The notes: generated by a model from the letters alone, not told the origin. Shown: positions 1-11,753, counted from the first letter of the stretch. The stretch: DNA of 64,000 nucleotides from Pieris napi (GCF_905475465.1 NC_062242.1:2569501-2633500); one strand, 5' to 3'. A program made the numbers and translations.

Positions 1-250
1 TTGTTTTAAAAAAATCTTGGCGATTTTAAAGAGTGTCGGAGAGAACCAGTTCTTCTCTTTCGTTCTACGCCATTGATTTCAAATAAAGTAAATTTAGAAC
101 AATAATAAATATTTTATTTATTTTGATAGTTATGGCATGAGGCTCACCTGATGGTAAGTGATACCGCTACCCATAGACACTCACGTTGCCATAAGGCTTG
201 CAAGTGTGTTGCCGGCCTTTTAACCTATATGAATAAATGACATTTTGTTT
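1..250 (+). repeat. LINE-B 3' tail, split by another LINE fragment
   Basis: Positions 1-120 carry the block CGTTCTACGCC and its surroundings. Positions 222-250 carry the family's end, CCTATATGAATAAATGA. The same two blocks are contiguous at 14,125-14,285, so this copy was interrupted by the fragment at 126-221. Only the 3' untranslated tail is present. The LINE class is inferred from the AATAAA-like end and 5' truncation. Confidence 0.5.
126..221 (-). repeat. LINE-A 3' tail fragment (nested)
   Basis: Contains the family blocks GGCTCACCTGATG, AAGTGATACCGC and GTTGCCGGCCTTTT in minus orientation. These are the reverse complement of the sense tail seen at 63,400-63,470. It sits inside the LINE-B tail, so it is the younger of the two. 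Confidence 0.6.
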
Positions 251-1140
251 TCATTTTGAGTTTAATATCTCAGGAGGATAATCGTTAAACATAATATTCA
301 TACCATAAAAATATTGATGATTACTGTAGGTAAGTCAATACGTGCATTGAAAACCAGCGTACGAATTTTTATGTTTAATATTAGCATTAGCACATAATTT
401 GAAGCAGAAAAAGAAGAATCAACGGAACAAAATGTAAGAGATGACCCATGGAACGAAGTAGCGTCACTTTAATATTACTAGTTTAAAAAATTATATCTTT
501 GATTTCTGTGTGTACTAAAGCTTTACTTATGTAAAGTATTACATAGGATTAGTAAAGTATACATTATAATTAGATTTACTACCGAGAAACCAAGTTGAAT
601 AAACGCAAAGTCGTTAGCGGAAAAATTACTTTCACCAGCTCCAAACAGAATTATCCATCACGCTAATGTTATCTTGGATTCACTTTTACGAATATTTACG
701 GCATGAAATATTAACGCGGAAAATATGTATTACATTTTAACTTTTATGAATCGGTGTAGAACTAAACGGAATATTTTTATGTTTGTGAATTCGAAATGCG
801 TTCTTGGTAATCGATTTTTCAATTAATCTCGTTCGGTAGAAATTGAAATAGGGATATATTTTTTTTCAATCATCCCTAAAGCTATGGGGAATCTATAGTG
901 CTGTCATGTGGAATGACTACGCATTGGAAGCAAGAAGCAAGTGTAAAGGATGAGAATGTTACACAGACATCTACTTGAGCCTCGACTTATTACAACTTAT
1001 CTCTAAACGAATTATCGAAGGAAGAAAGCAAATTTAATGGATTTTTAAGATAACCTAGAAAAGCACACACAGACACTTTACACAATCCCACACATACATA
1101 CCTCAAAAGGTATATTCTTAGTACATTGTCTTCGTTATTA
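251..1140. other. Unassigned AT-rich stretch
   Basis: No convincing coding frame, RNA or terminal repeats seen on either strand. Confidence 0.5.
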
Positions 1141-1310
1141 TCTATTTTATAGAACAGGGGGCTCACCTGATGTTAGGTTAGGTTAGCCCATGGACAATCT
1201 CAATGCCAGTGGGCTCGCGAGTGCGTTGTCTATTCCTGAAGAACCCTAAGTCGAATTGGTTCGGAAATACTTAAGTGGGCAGCTGGTTCCACATATTAGG
1301 ACATAATGTT
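1141..1310 (-). repeat. LINE-A 3' end fragment
   Basis: Minus-strand copy with the family blocks CCTAAGTCGAATTGGTTCGG and GGCAGCTGGTTCCACAT, which encode the FDLGSFKK and WNQLP parts of the LINE-A C terminus. A short GTTAGGTTAGGTTAG run replaces part of the tail; it is too short to be telomeric. Confidence 0.65.
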
Positions 1311-1569
1311 CTTTGTAGATATGGTGTAATCCGTTTTGGCTATATTTTTAGTTAAAAAATTTTCGTTAAACAAGTATGGATAAACTGTTCAATTAATAAA
1401 AAGTATTTTTTTTTTCATATTTATTTTAAGTTATAAAAACACATACAAACACATACACAAATAAAAACACACCAAATAGAATAATAAATACGTACAAAAA
1501 GTCCTGTGAAACCCATGCTCGCTATATAGCCTACGCAGAATAGAACATTTAACTAATTAGATGTACTTT

Positions 1570-1850
1570 CTTTTCAATTTAAGGAAATTGCGTTCATTAC
1601 TCGTCACTCAGTTTTTCGCACCCAACCACACCTACTATACATGCCCTTTACCCAGCCCTTGAAAGTAGCAGGGGTATTTGGTACTCTACCCACACCAGAT
1701 TATCTGCTATTCCGAGACTGAGTGAGCAATACCCACTAAACCATCTCGAGTAGTTCCTACAAGGCTACAGAGGCTCCGGGGTCGCTCTCGTATTGTACCG
1801 GGGATAACTGTTACGAAACCTACGGTGCACAACACTACATAGAAGGTAAG
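1570..1850 (-). repeat. Probable LINE tail, minus strand
   Basis: GC-richer than its surroundings. On the minus strand it reads like a retrotransposon 3' untranslated region (blocks AGAGTACCAAATACCCCTGC and GGGTATTGCTCACTCAG). There is no second copy here to confirm it. The stretch 1,311-1,569 has nothing recognisable. Confidence 0.3.
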
Positions 1851-1884
1851 AGATGGGCATATCTTTATTTACTGCGCATCTTCT

Positions 1885-2529
1885 AAAGCCGGGTCCAGAC
1901 GAGTGTAACGTGTAATGTAAGATTACGTGTAATTTAGCATCAACAGTGTGGACGGCACACGAACTCAAAGCGAATTGTGAACGCGAAAATATTTCAAAAG
2001 CTGTTTCCACTCAGTTGCTACGAACATGCCGAATAGGAAGGTCGTGATAGCTGGTGCGGCTTTTATTTTCATGTTTTTACTAACTGAAGACCTATGGCTC
2101 TTCTTTACTTTTCCTTTTTCTCTTCGATGTGAAGCAAGCAAACTAATCATTTTGTTTTTGCATTCTTCTACATCTATTTCCAATGAATGAGCAATATCAC
2201 TCCAAGCATCGTGTTTCAGATTTTTTTTATAGTATTGCGGGTTTTTTGGATCCCAAAAAACAGGTTTTTCTTGATACAAACTAATAAGTTCAAGCGATTG
2301 TTCGTCACTCCACATCATGAACGTACATACGACACAACCGTCACGAACGCCGTCCAAACGAGCACTGCGAGCGTCTTTGTGTTCGCGCGAAAAACCGACA
2401 GCCGATGGATCAACCCCGAGCGCCGCGCGAGCGTTACATGTAATGCTCGTAGTGCCGTCCACACGTAGAATTCGTGTTACATTACACGGTGGATTACATT
2501 ACACGTTACACTCGTCTGGACCCGGCTTT
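1885..2529 (-). mobile_element. Non-autonomous Harbinger-like DNA transposon
   Basis: Imperfect terminal inverted repeats of about 75 bp bound the element. Both ends begin AAAGCCGGGTCCAGACGAG, and both inner edges carry GTGTGGACGGCAC. Subterminal TGTAATGTAA-type repeats are present. The interior holds a MADF-domain frame on the minus strand, as in the accessory ORF of PIF/Harbinger elements, but no transposase frame. No intact 3-bp target duplication remains (TAA on the left, TTT on the right). Classification is inferred from TIR style plus MADF cargo. Confidence 0.6.
1965..2318 (-). pseudogene. MADF-domain protein remnant of a Harbinger-like element
   Basis: From an ATG at 2,318 the frame gives about 117 residues. 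Residues about 2-70 read as a MADF domain: WSDEQSLELISLYQEKPVFW, then a YYKKN block, AWSDIA, and a C-terminal helix with ECKNKM and a basic HRREKGKVKKS tail. MADF domains bind DNA; in PIF/Harbinger elements a Myb/SANT/MADF protein partners the transposase to bring it to DNA. After the basic tail the frame loses similarity and runs into the left TIR region, so the protein is truncated. The frame stays open upstream of the ATG, but that segment overlaps the right TIR and is probably non-coding. No transposase gene lies next to it. It is most likely dead cargo, though expression is not excluded. Confidence 0.55.
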
Positions 2530-3081
2530 TCACTAGTATTCGCGAACGCCCATTTAAACCCAAAAAGGTAATTAAATTACTAGTGAAACACTATTAGAAC
2601 TGTTTAAAAAACACTTTTCCATTCCAACCCGCTACAATTATCCCTGATTCATACAAAGCTGTGGTCGTAAACAAACACATTTAACTGTATCCGGACGTTG
2701 AGATAAACGACCCTCATTCTAAAATGTAGATTTAAAAGAAAATAGCGTCTCAGAAAGAAACCTTAAGTGTGCACATAGCTCACGGAAGTCACTTCAAGTC
2801 AAGTAAACTGCTACATATTTCCTCAAAATTGTTTTGCTTTTTCTCAACTCGGCAAAGCTATTTCCGGCGAGTCGTTGACGTACTGTGATTCCGTTTAATT
2901 TTCAAACCAAGGTAAAGCCGCATTAAGTTAGCGTTTACGAACAACTAACCTCTCGAAAAGGCACTCATGATATATTGTATGGAATTCATTAATGCACAGA
3001 TTAACAGACTTTTTTAATTGTATGTTGAGTGAACTGACAAAAGGTCTACTTCATGTCAGTTCCTATTCTGTAAGAAATAGT
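2530..3081. other. Unassigned stretch
   Basis: Nothing supported on either strand beyond ordinary AT-rich sequence. Confidence 0.5.
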
Positions 3082-3432
3082 TTTTTGATGTGAAACATCT
3101 ATAGCCGCACGTAAAACCGATTTCTTGCGTGGCGACGCATGCCGCCACGCTATATGATGGTATATATATATACAGTCTATATGCAACAGTGTGTACGGTG
3201 CGTGTATTTCGAAGTCACTGATTAAACGAATTAAGTAGTCACGATTTGAAATAAATTTGTAAATTGTTGTATTTAATGAAAATAAATGTTTATTGAATAA
3301 ATAATCATCGTTATCTGGAAAAAAATCGTAATATTTTATTTTATCATTATGACATATTTAGTTCCTATCACAATCTGTTCTTTTCTGCATATTACTTTTA
3401 CAAAATAATGTCGATGTTTCACATCTGCCAGG
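3082..3432. repeat. Possible transposon-derived repeat with inverted ends
   Basis: GATGTGAAACATC near 3,088 is mirrored by GATGTTTCACATC near 3,414. Just inside the left end is a GC-rich hairpin, GCGTGGCGACGCATGCCGCCACGC, part of which pairs with itself, followed by a TATATATATA run. I believe similar blocks recur in lepidopteran genomes, but there is no second copy here. Confidence 0.35.
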
Positions 3433-5531
3433 CGTCCCGTGACGGCTCAAATTTTTTTTTTGGAAATATTTTAATCTATTACTGTTAAATGTTGTGTTTT
3501 TTTGTATATATATTATTTTGTATGAGATATTTTTATAGATGCCGCATTAGAATAATCTCTAATGGTAGCTTATACTGTCAAAATAAAATATACTGTTAGG
3601 AGTTTATCCTTAGTAAAGGTCCTACACATTTACGTGGCTAAAATGACTAATTTACTTTATAGTGACAAATAATAAGGTAATGTGACCCATAATACAGCGC
3701 ATCCACCATCTTGTGTATTCATTTATTTTAATACAATAAAAATGCGATACTTTCACGAGCACTTGAAGTGACTAATCTAAGTTTGAAGTACTTACATATT
3801 TATAGTATCAATAAAATACTATGAAAAAATAAACAATATATTTCTAAAGGACATTCCTTCAAGTAGAGTGATGTGCTTACAATTACTGATCCGATATTTC
3901 GGTTCCTATACAATCAGTTCCTGAGCAATCGCGAACAACTCACGTGTAAGGTACAAACGTCCATAAAATAGGTTATATCGCTAATATTTATGAGGTTTAT
4001 CAAGAATAACTCATACTCGCGTGATCCATAAGATATATCGGCGGTCACTCGGCTGGGCGTGGAAATAAATCTTTAGATATTAATACAGCCTTGGAGTTTC
4101 TATAGATTTATATTTCAAATAATTTTTTGCTTGACGACTGGGAGAAGATATTGCTTTATAATTTATTGTTATACGATTGATTTATTGTTAACTGTTTTAT
4201 ACTTATAATTGGTCGTGATAAATGGAAAAATAATTTAATCTGAATCAGTAGTTACTACAATTTGCGCGTTTAACCAATACAAAATATTCATTAATAGATA
4301 TTGTGTAGGTATCTGTATTTGTGAAGTCAAACATACGCTTTTCACAAAGATATATTATATATCTGTGATGTTACCTGTTACAAAGAGCTACTGAAATAAA
4401 AGCTAGCAAAACATCATAGTTACATTATACTCGTATACAATCGTTTATAATAATATAAGAAAAAAAGCGAGTTCCGAAGAACGCGTTTTAGTCAAAGCTT
4501 ATCGATGTCCAGATTGAGAATTTTGATAAACGAGCTAGGTCTGGATATCCATAGTAGCTCAAGTCACACGTTGAAATCGATTTTCGTTTAGTTTTTGTAA
4601 TTTTAATAGTAATTTTTTTATTTAATATTTGTATTATCTCTTCATGTACCTATTTCATGTTTACCTATAAGTGCTTGTCACATTAAAATTTGTATATTGT
4701 AGTTCTTTTACCAATGTATCAGTGTGCCAAGCGTTGTCAAGCTTTTATCAATAAAAAAAAACACCAGTCAAAAAAGTTTTTAGGCCTCGGTGTTCTATGT
4801 TTTATAATTCTTTTTTCTAAAATGCAAATATTGTCGTCACGCCGTTGAGTTTTTGAGTCTAAGGAAAAATTTAATGCGCTCATGCAGTTCATTGGTGTAG
4901 TCGCTTAGCCAAACATTATTCTTATAATACAACTTATGACAGTATGTTATAATGGCGGTAGAGCCTTAAGATGGTAGTTAACGAACTATATAGTAAGTCC
5001 TTATCTGAATCATTTTTATACAACAATATAACCTCAAACTCTTTGAAACTCCGGAACACAAATATGACCACTAATATAATTATTACGTTCCAGTGGGTAA
5101 TGTATCGAATATGAACTGAAGGAAATAATGATGTCTTCGATTTCCGAGTGGTCCTCTTACATTTCTGACCCAATTAAGAAGTTACTAGACACTCTAAGGA
5201 GTAGCGAATTAAGGAAACTCAACTTAGTTGCGCGGACATAAAGTTGATTTTCAATTGCACCTACTATTTGCGGTTGTATTTAATTCTATAAAGACCTTGT
5301 GAATTAATACATAAGATTGGTAATTGAATGGGAAGGCTGCTTGTCCGAGCAGTTCTAGTACTTGTTAAAGACATTAGGTTAGGTCGTGTAACTGAGTTTA
5401 GTTTGGTCTGTTCGAGCAGAGACTAAATGGTGTAAGCTATTAGAAAATGATACCTACTGAATATAAGGTAACAGTTTTCTTTTGGATTTTATTTTACGAT
5501 ACTTATTTCAATCAAACTACATTACCGTTAC
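3433..5531. other. Unassigned 2.1-kb stretch
   Basis: The longest minus-strand frame (about 79 codons near 4,934-5,173) has no recognisable domain or codon signature. No TIRs, LINE tails or SINEs were recognised. Confidence 0.45.
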
Positions 5532-5578
5532 ATGACTGCACTTTATGGGGAAATGAGCCGCCCATAAAGTGCAGTCAT
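5532..5578. repeat. Perfect 18-bp stem inverted repeat
   Basis: ATGACTGCACTTTATGGG at 5,532-5,549 is mirrored exactly at 5,561-5,578, with an 11-nt loop. It lies directly beside two LINE-A fragments that face opposite ways. Confidence 0.8.
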
Positions 5579-5579
5579 C

Positions 5580-5625
5580 GCAGCCCATGGACATCCGTTT
5601 TTAGTGGGTGCGTTGCCGGCCTTTG
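5580..5625 (-). repeat. Short LINE-A tail fragment, minus strand
   Basis: Blocks GCCCATGGACAT and GCGTTGCCGGCCTTT match the family tail in reverse orientation. It abuts a sense-strand copy of the same region. Confidence 0.5.
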
Positions 5626-5985
5626 AGATTTTGAGGCCTCAGAGGAGTTGTTCGGTCTAATACCTGCAGTTGAGTTTCATCATCGGACGGCAAGGCAAAA
5701 TACAAAATACCATCCGTATCACCTCGACGTCCGTCGTTCCACAACTGAGCGTTTTCTAAGGCAGTTTTGCCGCGCACCACCACTATGTGGAACCAGCTGC
5801 CCACAGAAGTATTTCCGAACCAATTCGACTTGGGGTCCTTCAAGAAAAGAGCGTACCAATTCTTGAAAGGCCGGCAACGCACTTGCGAGCCTTCTGGCAT
5901 TGTGAGTGTCCATGGGCGGCGGTATCACTTAACATCAGGTGAGCCTCCTGCCCGTTAGCCTCCTATAACATAAAAAAAAAGGTAG
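5626..5985 (+). pseudogene. LINE-A reverse transcriptase C terminus, 5'-truncated
   Basis: Encodes the C-terminal end of a non-LTR retrotransposon ORF2, probably of the CR1/Jockey group. The motifs EFHHRTARQNTKYHPYHLDV, then RSTTERF, WNQLPTEVFPNQFDLGSF and KGRQRT occur in order. The first half (to about 5,775) is in one frame and the rest (from about 5,767) in another, so there is a frameshift near the RTTTMWNQ motif. The 3' end passes through the family tail GGTATCACTTAACATCAGG to an A-rich stop at about 5,985. Only this tail remains; no polymerase core, endonuclease or ORF1 lies upstream. Family placement is from memory of these C-terminal motifs. Confidence 0.65.
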
Positions 5986-6184
5986 GAGTACTCTAATGTT
6001 GATCGTAATTGCAAGTAAATTTATTTCCCTTTGTGTATCCTTATAAAGATTTTTTACGGAAATTTAGTTAGATATCGTTACAGTCTACTTAAACTAATAA
6101 CATAAAACGATATGAATTCAATTTATTGATCATTCGTTTATATTATTTCCGTTTTAAACCCTTTCACGTTGCAAAGACCAATTA

Positions 6185-6535
6185 GCGTAATAATTGATGC
6201 TTGGTTCCATCATTTCCAGGAATTTTCTTTTGATGTTGAGCATAAAATTTTGGAACGTTAAATTTAATTTTGTAGTAACAAGGGAAGGTTTTCTTATGTT
6301 TATATAAAAAGTGTAACGGGGATGATAAAACTTGTATATTATTGTATGTCGATGATCTATTAATTTTTGGAACAAATGGAAAGGAAATTATACAGCTCAA
6401 AAGTGTACTCAATAAGGAATTTGAATCCTTCAGATTTGGGTCTGGTTTCTGATTTTCTGGGCCCATAACCTGAAGTGATTTAATAATAAAAAATGTATTT
6501 TTTTTAGACAAGATGTTTATTTGACCGAACTTAAT
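6185..6535 (+). pseudogene. Degenerate Ty1/copia reverse transcriptase fragment
   Basis: Near 6,339-6,430 one frame reads LLYVDDLLIFGTNGKEIIQL followed by KSVLNKEFE. This is the YVDD catalytic box and the next helix of copia-type reverse transcriptases (YVDDLLIF is typical). Flanking reading is broken by stops and frameshifts. About 110 codons of decayed similarity are all that survives, with no LTRs, integrase or protease nearby. The assignment rests on this single motif block, so lineage within copia cannot be given. Confidence 0.55.
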
Positions 6536-8201
6536 GACATAGGCAGTGTTGCCAACATAACAAAACAGACTTAAAACTAAAGTAATAAATGTAGATACAT
6601 TGCCGATTACTATATATGTGTATAGAAGAAATATACGTATTTTTGAATGGTGATATAAACGAATTAGACGTCTGACACTTTTTTTTATACAGAACTGGAC
6701 AGACGATTGGCCATAAACCCACCTGATGTTAAGTGACAGGAGGGCACGCCTGTCCAGGAGATGCCTATTTAATTGCCGCTTAAATCAACCCATATTATAG
6801 TCTAGGGAAGATAAAAGAAGAAAGGAGTACCAATGCTGTTTTTATCAGAAATTACGAACCAAATCGTGCAGTGTGGCATCTGGGGATGTCAACAACGAAG
6901 TGGTGAAACTCTAGCGTGTTTCTAGATGAGTGCTGTTTAAAAGGGGAGGATTGTAAGTTACAATGGAAAATGTAAAATATAAAATTTAACCAACCGTAAT
7001 TATCATACTTAAATTGAAATAATTTAACATTAGCATTAAGTTACCAGAGTGTGGCGAGCCGGCTGTCCGGGTTATAATGCTGAATATAACACTAGGTCAC
7101 ATTTAGCCCTGGCCGAAGCTAAGGGGAATAGTAATAATCCCGTGGCGCTACAGCTCCATGATAGCTCTTCGTAGAAATCTTTAATTGTTATAGTGAAACT
7201 TTTATTACATCGCCTCAAACTTTTTCGTCTGTGTGTTACATGTCGCGTGACGGTCGGCCGCGGAGTAGGGATAAAGTGAAAGGCGCTCGTCATAGCAGCC
7301 GAGGCCAATATTTTTTCAATAGACACGTAGATGATGAGCCATAAAGTTATGTGTCAAAGACATGCAGATGTCCTCACGATTTTTACCTTACCCAGCACAT
7401 AGAAAAAAATATCGATAGTACAACTTCAGGGAATGTCGCGCACGTACACCGTACAAGCAAGCATTGTTTGTTGTGGACAGCTAAAATTTAGAGTCAAGAT
7501 AAAACTTTCTGCTTGACTACATAGTCAACACTACTCACAAGACCTGCTCACGCAAACATTAGAGATAAACTATGTAAAAATATTTTAGTTACAAAATGTA
7601 TATTTCATTTGTTAAATTGGTCCAGTTTTATATCGTTTTATACACAATATTAATTGAAGCATTTATCGATAGTGACAAACATTTCGATATATTGTGGTTA
7701 TAACAACTCAAAAACATTTGTGCTTTTGAATTTCCACAAAAAGTTTTAAATTGCAATGAATTGTATGTTGAACACGATTTACTACAAATAAATATGTTAT
7801 AAGTTATCACTTTTTCCATTCAATACGTGTTTTTGTAGTGAATCTCATAAAAATAAAAATGAAATCCTCAATTAATAGTGTAATTTTATTATTGTTGCAA
7901 TTAATGAACAACTTTAAGCAAAAACTGTTAAATACAAAAAAAAAATTACATGCTTAATATTTAATTAAATAATGGCTCCCCGCACAATTTCTTCTTTTGG
8001 TATTATTTGTCTCAGTAACACCACCTAATTCAGGATTAATTTTTCCCGAATCAGCGCCACGAAGGACGCTGTAACAATTATTATAAGCTGAATCAGGAAA
8101 CTTAGAGGTATTTTACCTTGAAATAAGCGAAGAAGAATCTTAATTTTGAGGTGTTTTAAAAGGCTCACAGAAGGTTTAAACGGATTTAGTGTAGAGGGAC
8201 C
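6536..8201. other. Mostly unassigned; weak repeat traces
   Basis: A weak LINE-A tail trace (CACCTGATGTTAAGTGACAG) occurs near 6,720. A GC-richer block at 7,060-7,330 is open on the minus strand for about 84 codons but shows no known domain; it reminds me of a dispersed lepidopteran repeat. Nothing supported from 7,340 to 8,201. Confidence 0.35.
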
Positions 8202-8575
8202 CAGGGCCAGATTAAGAGGTCTGGAGACTTCTGGGCAACAAAGGAGTGGAGGCCCCCTGGCCCCAAATTATTTTCCAAGTAAAATGAAAAAAAAAATCGG
8301 TTGATTTTTTCAATCAATTATTTATTGTGAAACCAAGTATTTAGTAATTTAACAAACATATAATATATATACAGATCAATGATTTCTGTTAATATTTTCA
8401 GAACAATATAATCATGTTTATACAAAGCTAAAGGTTAAGGTAAAACAGCGAAAAAATATCTAAACAAAATTTGTTTACTATTGCTTACTAGTCGGAATTT
8501 AAAATATTTTTTTCCGAGGTCTCTATTGTGGGGGCCCCTCTTTTGTGGAGGATTTTACCTCTAAATCTAGCCCTG
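8202..8575. mobile_element. hAT-like MITE
   Basis: Ends are inverted: CAGGGCCAGATTAAGAGG on the left against CAGGGCTAGATTTAGAGG read inward from the right. Both arms then carry GGCCCC-type blocks. CAGGG ends fit hAT elements. An 8-bp target duplication is not clear (GAGGGACC versus AAAAGACC). The interior is AT-rich and non-coding. Confidence 0.5.
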
Positions 8576-9597
8576 AAAAGACCATAATATAATTGTTTCA
8601 CCATTCATCCAGGCTCTCTTACATCAAGTATCTAAATTGTATTAAAATATAGTATAAACATTTACCACTTGCTTGAATGCTTGATATAACACATGAATTG
8701 TGCTGTTACCGCCTAAATAAATAATTAATTGTAATGAAACAATACTGTCTCTCATAGACTGTAAGTGATCCTAAGCAAACGGTTTTTGAAATACGAATAA
8801 ATTCCAGTGCCCATAAATACTGCCCGATCGACCTTCGTAATGGGTAAACGCATTAGCTGGGCAAATATTCCTATTGTAATTGAAGCTCGCAAATGAGGTA
8901 GGATTTCGAGGGTCGAAAGTCGAAATGAATAAATTTTTGAGTACCATTAAGTAACTTGATAATAGCCGAATCATTGTTTAGGATTTACTTTTCATTTGGG
9001 GATTTTGTAATGCGATATTGCTTTGTTTATTTTACTAAGAATTCAGTACGAAACGTAAGTTACGTTAAGTTCAAATATATATTAAATGAAACACTTTGAA
9101 GCTAGGTAACAACTGACTTAATGGTTTAAAACATGAGCTTATAACTTTCATAAAATTGTGTAGTGGTGTTGCGATGCTAACAAAAACAAACTTGGCTTAT
9201 CTAAGTGTTCATATATGTTATTGGACATTATCGGAAACGAGAATGTTACAAAGTCTGTATTGTGGTAAAAACTAAAGGGTTCATTTTGGCTTCAAGTGTG
9301 CGATGATTGTTTACATTTTTTTACGCTTCTAATTATTAACTAAAATATGTATATGTAACTTTACTAATGTTAGGTTACTTAACTCGTGCTTAGTACGAAA
9401 TTTACGATTGTTTTTCGTTCAGTATAATGGACAGCTGGATCACATAGTATTTTCCGTTTCAATGAATACTGTTCTCGAGAATTAGATATTAATGAGTATT
9501 CTTGGAGGTCTCCATACAAAAAATATAATTGCTTTTATATATCGTTAAGATATGGCGTATTAAATATAATTGCGATATTCTATAGTAAAGAGTCAAC
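8576..9597. other. Unassigned stretch
   Basis: No supported gene or repeat. Confidence 0.5.
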
Positions 9598-9846
9598 GAC
9601 TCATTGGTCTAATGGTTAGTACCCCTGACTGCGAATCCATGGGTCCCGGGTTCGATCCCCGGCTGAGACGAACATCGATGTGATGAGCATTTGGTGTTGT
9701 GCTTAGGTCTTGGGTGTTTAAATATGTATTTATATGTCTATCTATCTATAATATGTATGTATATCCGTTGCCTAGTAGCCATAACACAAGCTTCACCAGC
9801 TTAGCATGGGACTAGGTCAATTGCTGTGAATTGTCTTTAAAAAAAA
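9598..9846 (+). mobile_element. tRNA-derived SINE, family 1
   Basis: The head (9,598-9,670) is tRNA-like with a polymerase III A box (TGGTCTAATGG) and B box (GGTTCGATCCC). The body continues through a TATCTATCTATAATATGTAT stretch and CATGGGACTAGGTCAATTGC to an A-rich tail. A second copy in reverse is at 38,564-38,822. The long shared body shows this is a SINE, not a functional tRNA gene. Confidence 0.8.
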
Positions 9847-10435
9847 TGTAATACATGTAAAAACCTTATGTAAAACATAATTTAGTTGCATGTTTTCCGT
9901 AGTTATACATAATAAACAACGAATAAAATGCGAACAAGTCTCGTGAATCTTAAAAAGTTTATACGAGTTTGTTTTCAGAAATTGTATCTCGGGAGGCCTA
10001 TAAATTTATGAATAAAATTTAAAATACTGCTGACAAAATAAATATTTGCTAACATATTTTGTTCATTTTATATTATTAAATCGTAATAGTAGTGACTCAC
10101 TCCGCTTGAGTCAGTCAAATGATACATAAGGAAATGGTTCAATAGCTCTTAAATATTAGTTAAGTTTGAGTGACATTTTGCAAAGAAAGAAAAATATATT
10201 TGATTACACAAAAAAAGAAATACAATAACAATCACTTTAATCAAAAAAGGGCCCCACTCAGCTTTAAGTTGCTGTCACCAGGAATACTGATTTTCAATAG
10301 GTCCATACTGTTTTGGAGTGACAGCTTTATCCTCTATACAAGACATAAAAGTAATGAATTAAAATAATAATAGCACTATTAAAAATCTAAAATGATACGG
10401 GCCTAGTTCGAATGTACAAGTATTTAAACAACACG
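9847..10435. other. Unassigned stretch
   Basis: Nothing supported. Confidence 0.5.
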
Positions 10436-10520
10436 AAACAAGAAAGAGTGTACCAATTCTTAAAATGCCGGCAACGCACTCGCTCTAGCGTTAAGAGTGT
10501 CCATGGGCAGTATCACTTAG
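10436..10520 (+). repeat. LINE-A tail fragment
   Basis: Sense-strand blocks encoding VYQFLKCRQRT, then the tail GTGTCCATGGGC and TATCACTTAG. It is cut at 10,520 by a palindromic MITE fragment. Confidence 0.6.
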
Positions 10521-10627
10521 TCTTACTCACAGCGGTTATCCTAGCGGCGGTCGCGCTCACGACTGATTTGAGCGCGACCGCCGCTAGGATAACCGCTGTG
10601 TGAGTTCGAAAAGTGAGTTACAGAATC
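10521..10627. mobile_element. Palindromic MITE, family M (partial copy)
   Basis: A perfect 30-bp inverted repeat (10,530-10,559 and 10,569-10,598, 9-nt loop) contains GCGGCGGTCGCGCTCA. The right side continues into the family end GTTACAGAATCGCAAGG. Related copies: 18,637-19,001, 29,201-29,335 and 51,955-52,089. Confidence 0.7.
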
Positions 10628-10772
10628 GCAAGGCAGATGTTTACCCGTTCTATAAAAAATATAAATTTTACGATCCATAGAAATTAACATAACGTTATAT
10701 TAGTCGCATTTTATTTACACTTCGTTACCATAATATACAAAATCATACATATAGAAAAACAAAAAAATAAGT

Positions 10773-10848
10773 TATTAGGCAACGGGCGGCCTTATCGCTA
10801 ACAAGCGATTTCTTCCAGGCAACCCTAATATGGAACAATAAAAAATAA
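10773..10848 (-). repeat. LINE-D 3' tail
   Basis: Minus-strand copy of the block at 18,342-18,482; shared sequence includes GCGATAAGGCCGCCCGTTGC. The surrounding 10,628-11,753 otherwise holds nothing supported. Confidence 0.6.
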
Positions 10849-11753
10849 ACACCTACAGATGATGAAGTAAAAGAAGTACATAGTTAATTAACAAAAAAAC
10901 CATGCAACTATAAATAAAATGAAGTAAAATCTAAAGGTCTTTCATATATCATTTTCATAGTATCATGAATGATAAATTAAAAAAAGAAAACTGAGAACAC
11001 TCCCTGTATTAGCACTGTTAATAATAACTAAAACGAAGTGCGAATCCTGGAACGATTTAATTTCAAACAATTGAGGTCTTTCATACAACTTTTGTTACCA
11101 ACAATAGTTTTTAAAATCTGTCAACTGCATTTCAGTTAAAGTTTATGGGAAAATATATCGTGTATTTTGAGCGCAATTCCATTCAGCCTTCAATTGTCCA
11201 TTGAGTCGATTGCTTGGACAACTGGAAAAATCCTTTCCGAAATGTCAATCGGCTTTTATACAAACATTTATTTTTACTCAACAATTTGGGAGTTAACAAA
11301 GTTACTTGCGCGGAATGAACATGGTAATTGAAAACGGTACATGACATGTGTACTGAGTGTTCGTGGATAAATAAAAATATAATGAGTGGGTTGTCAGGCG
11401 GTACATAAAGTCTCTATTCTGTTACGCGATTTTTATTAAATATATGTTACATATCATGTCTTGTTGTTAGGTTTGGTTTTTCCATTAAGATTTTTCACAA
11501 TAAAACTTTACCTTCAACAGAAAATGCTTGCAGATAAAATTTACTACACAAAGTTTATAAAAATGACAATAAAAATGGTAACGATCTCGCTCTGTATTTT
11601 AAGCGAATTATTACAGCTTTAAATACGTTAAAAATTTCATGGTAAACTCGAAAACTTACCCCGATTTATAAGACACGTCCGGTGCGCATGATGTCTATTG
11701 GATGAAAGTGTAGCCCTATGTAATCAGAATAACTGCAGAGTTCACTTATGAAT

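Noticed and set aside
1165..1190. Telomeric TTAGG repeats
   Set aside because: Only about three units, embedded in a LINE-A tail; no array.
2187..2571. Plus-strand frames across the MADF region
   Set aside because: They are antisense shadows of the MADF frame and the TIR; no domain.
7072..7326. 84-codon minus-strand gene
   Set aside because: Open and GC-richer, but without domain, splice or start context; more likely an old repeat.
9598..9670. tRNA gene on the plus strand
   Set aside because: It has good A and B boxes, but the same head plus a long shared body occurs in reverse at 38,564-38,822, so it is a SINE head. The anticodon arm does not fold convincingly.
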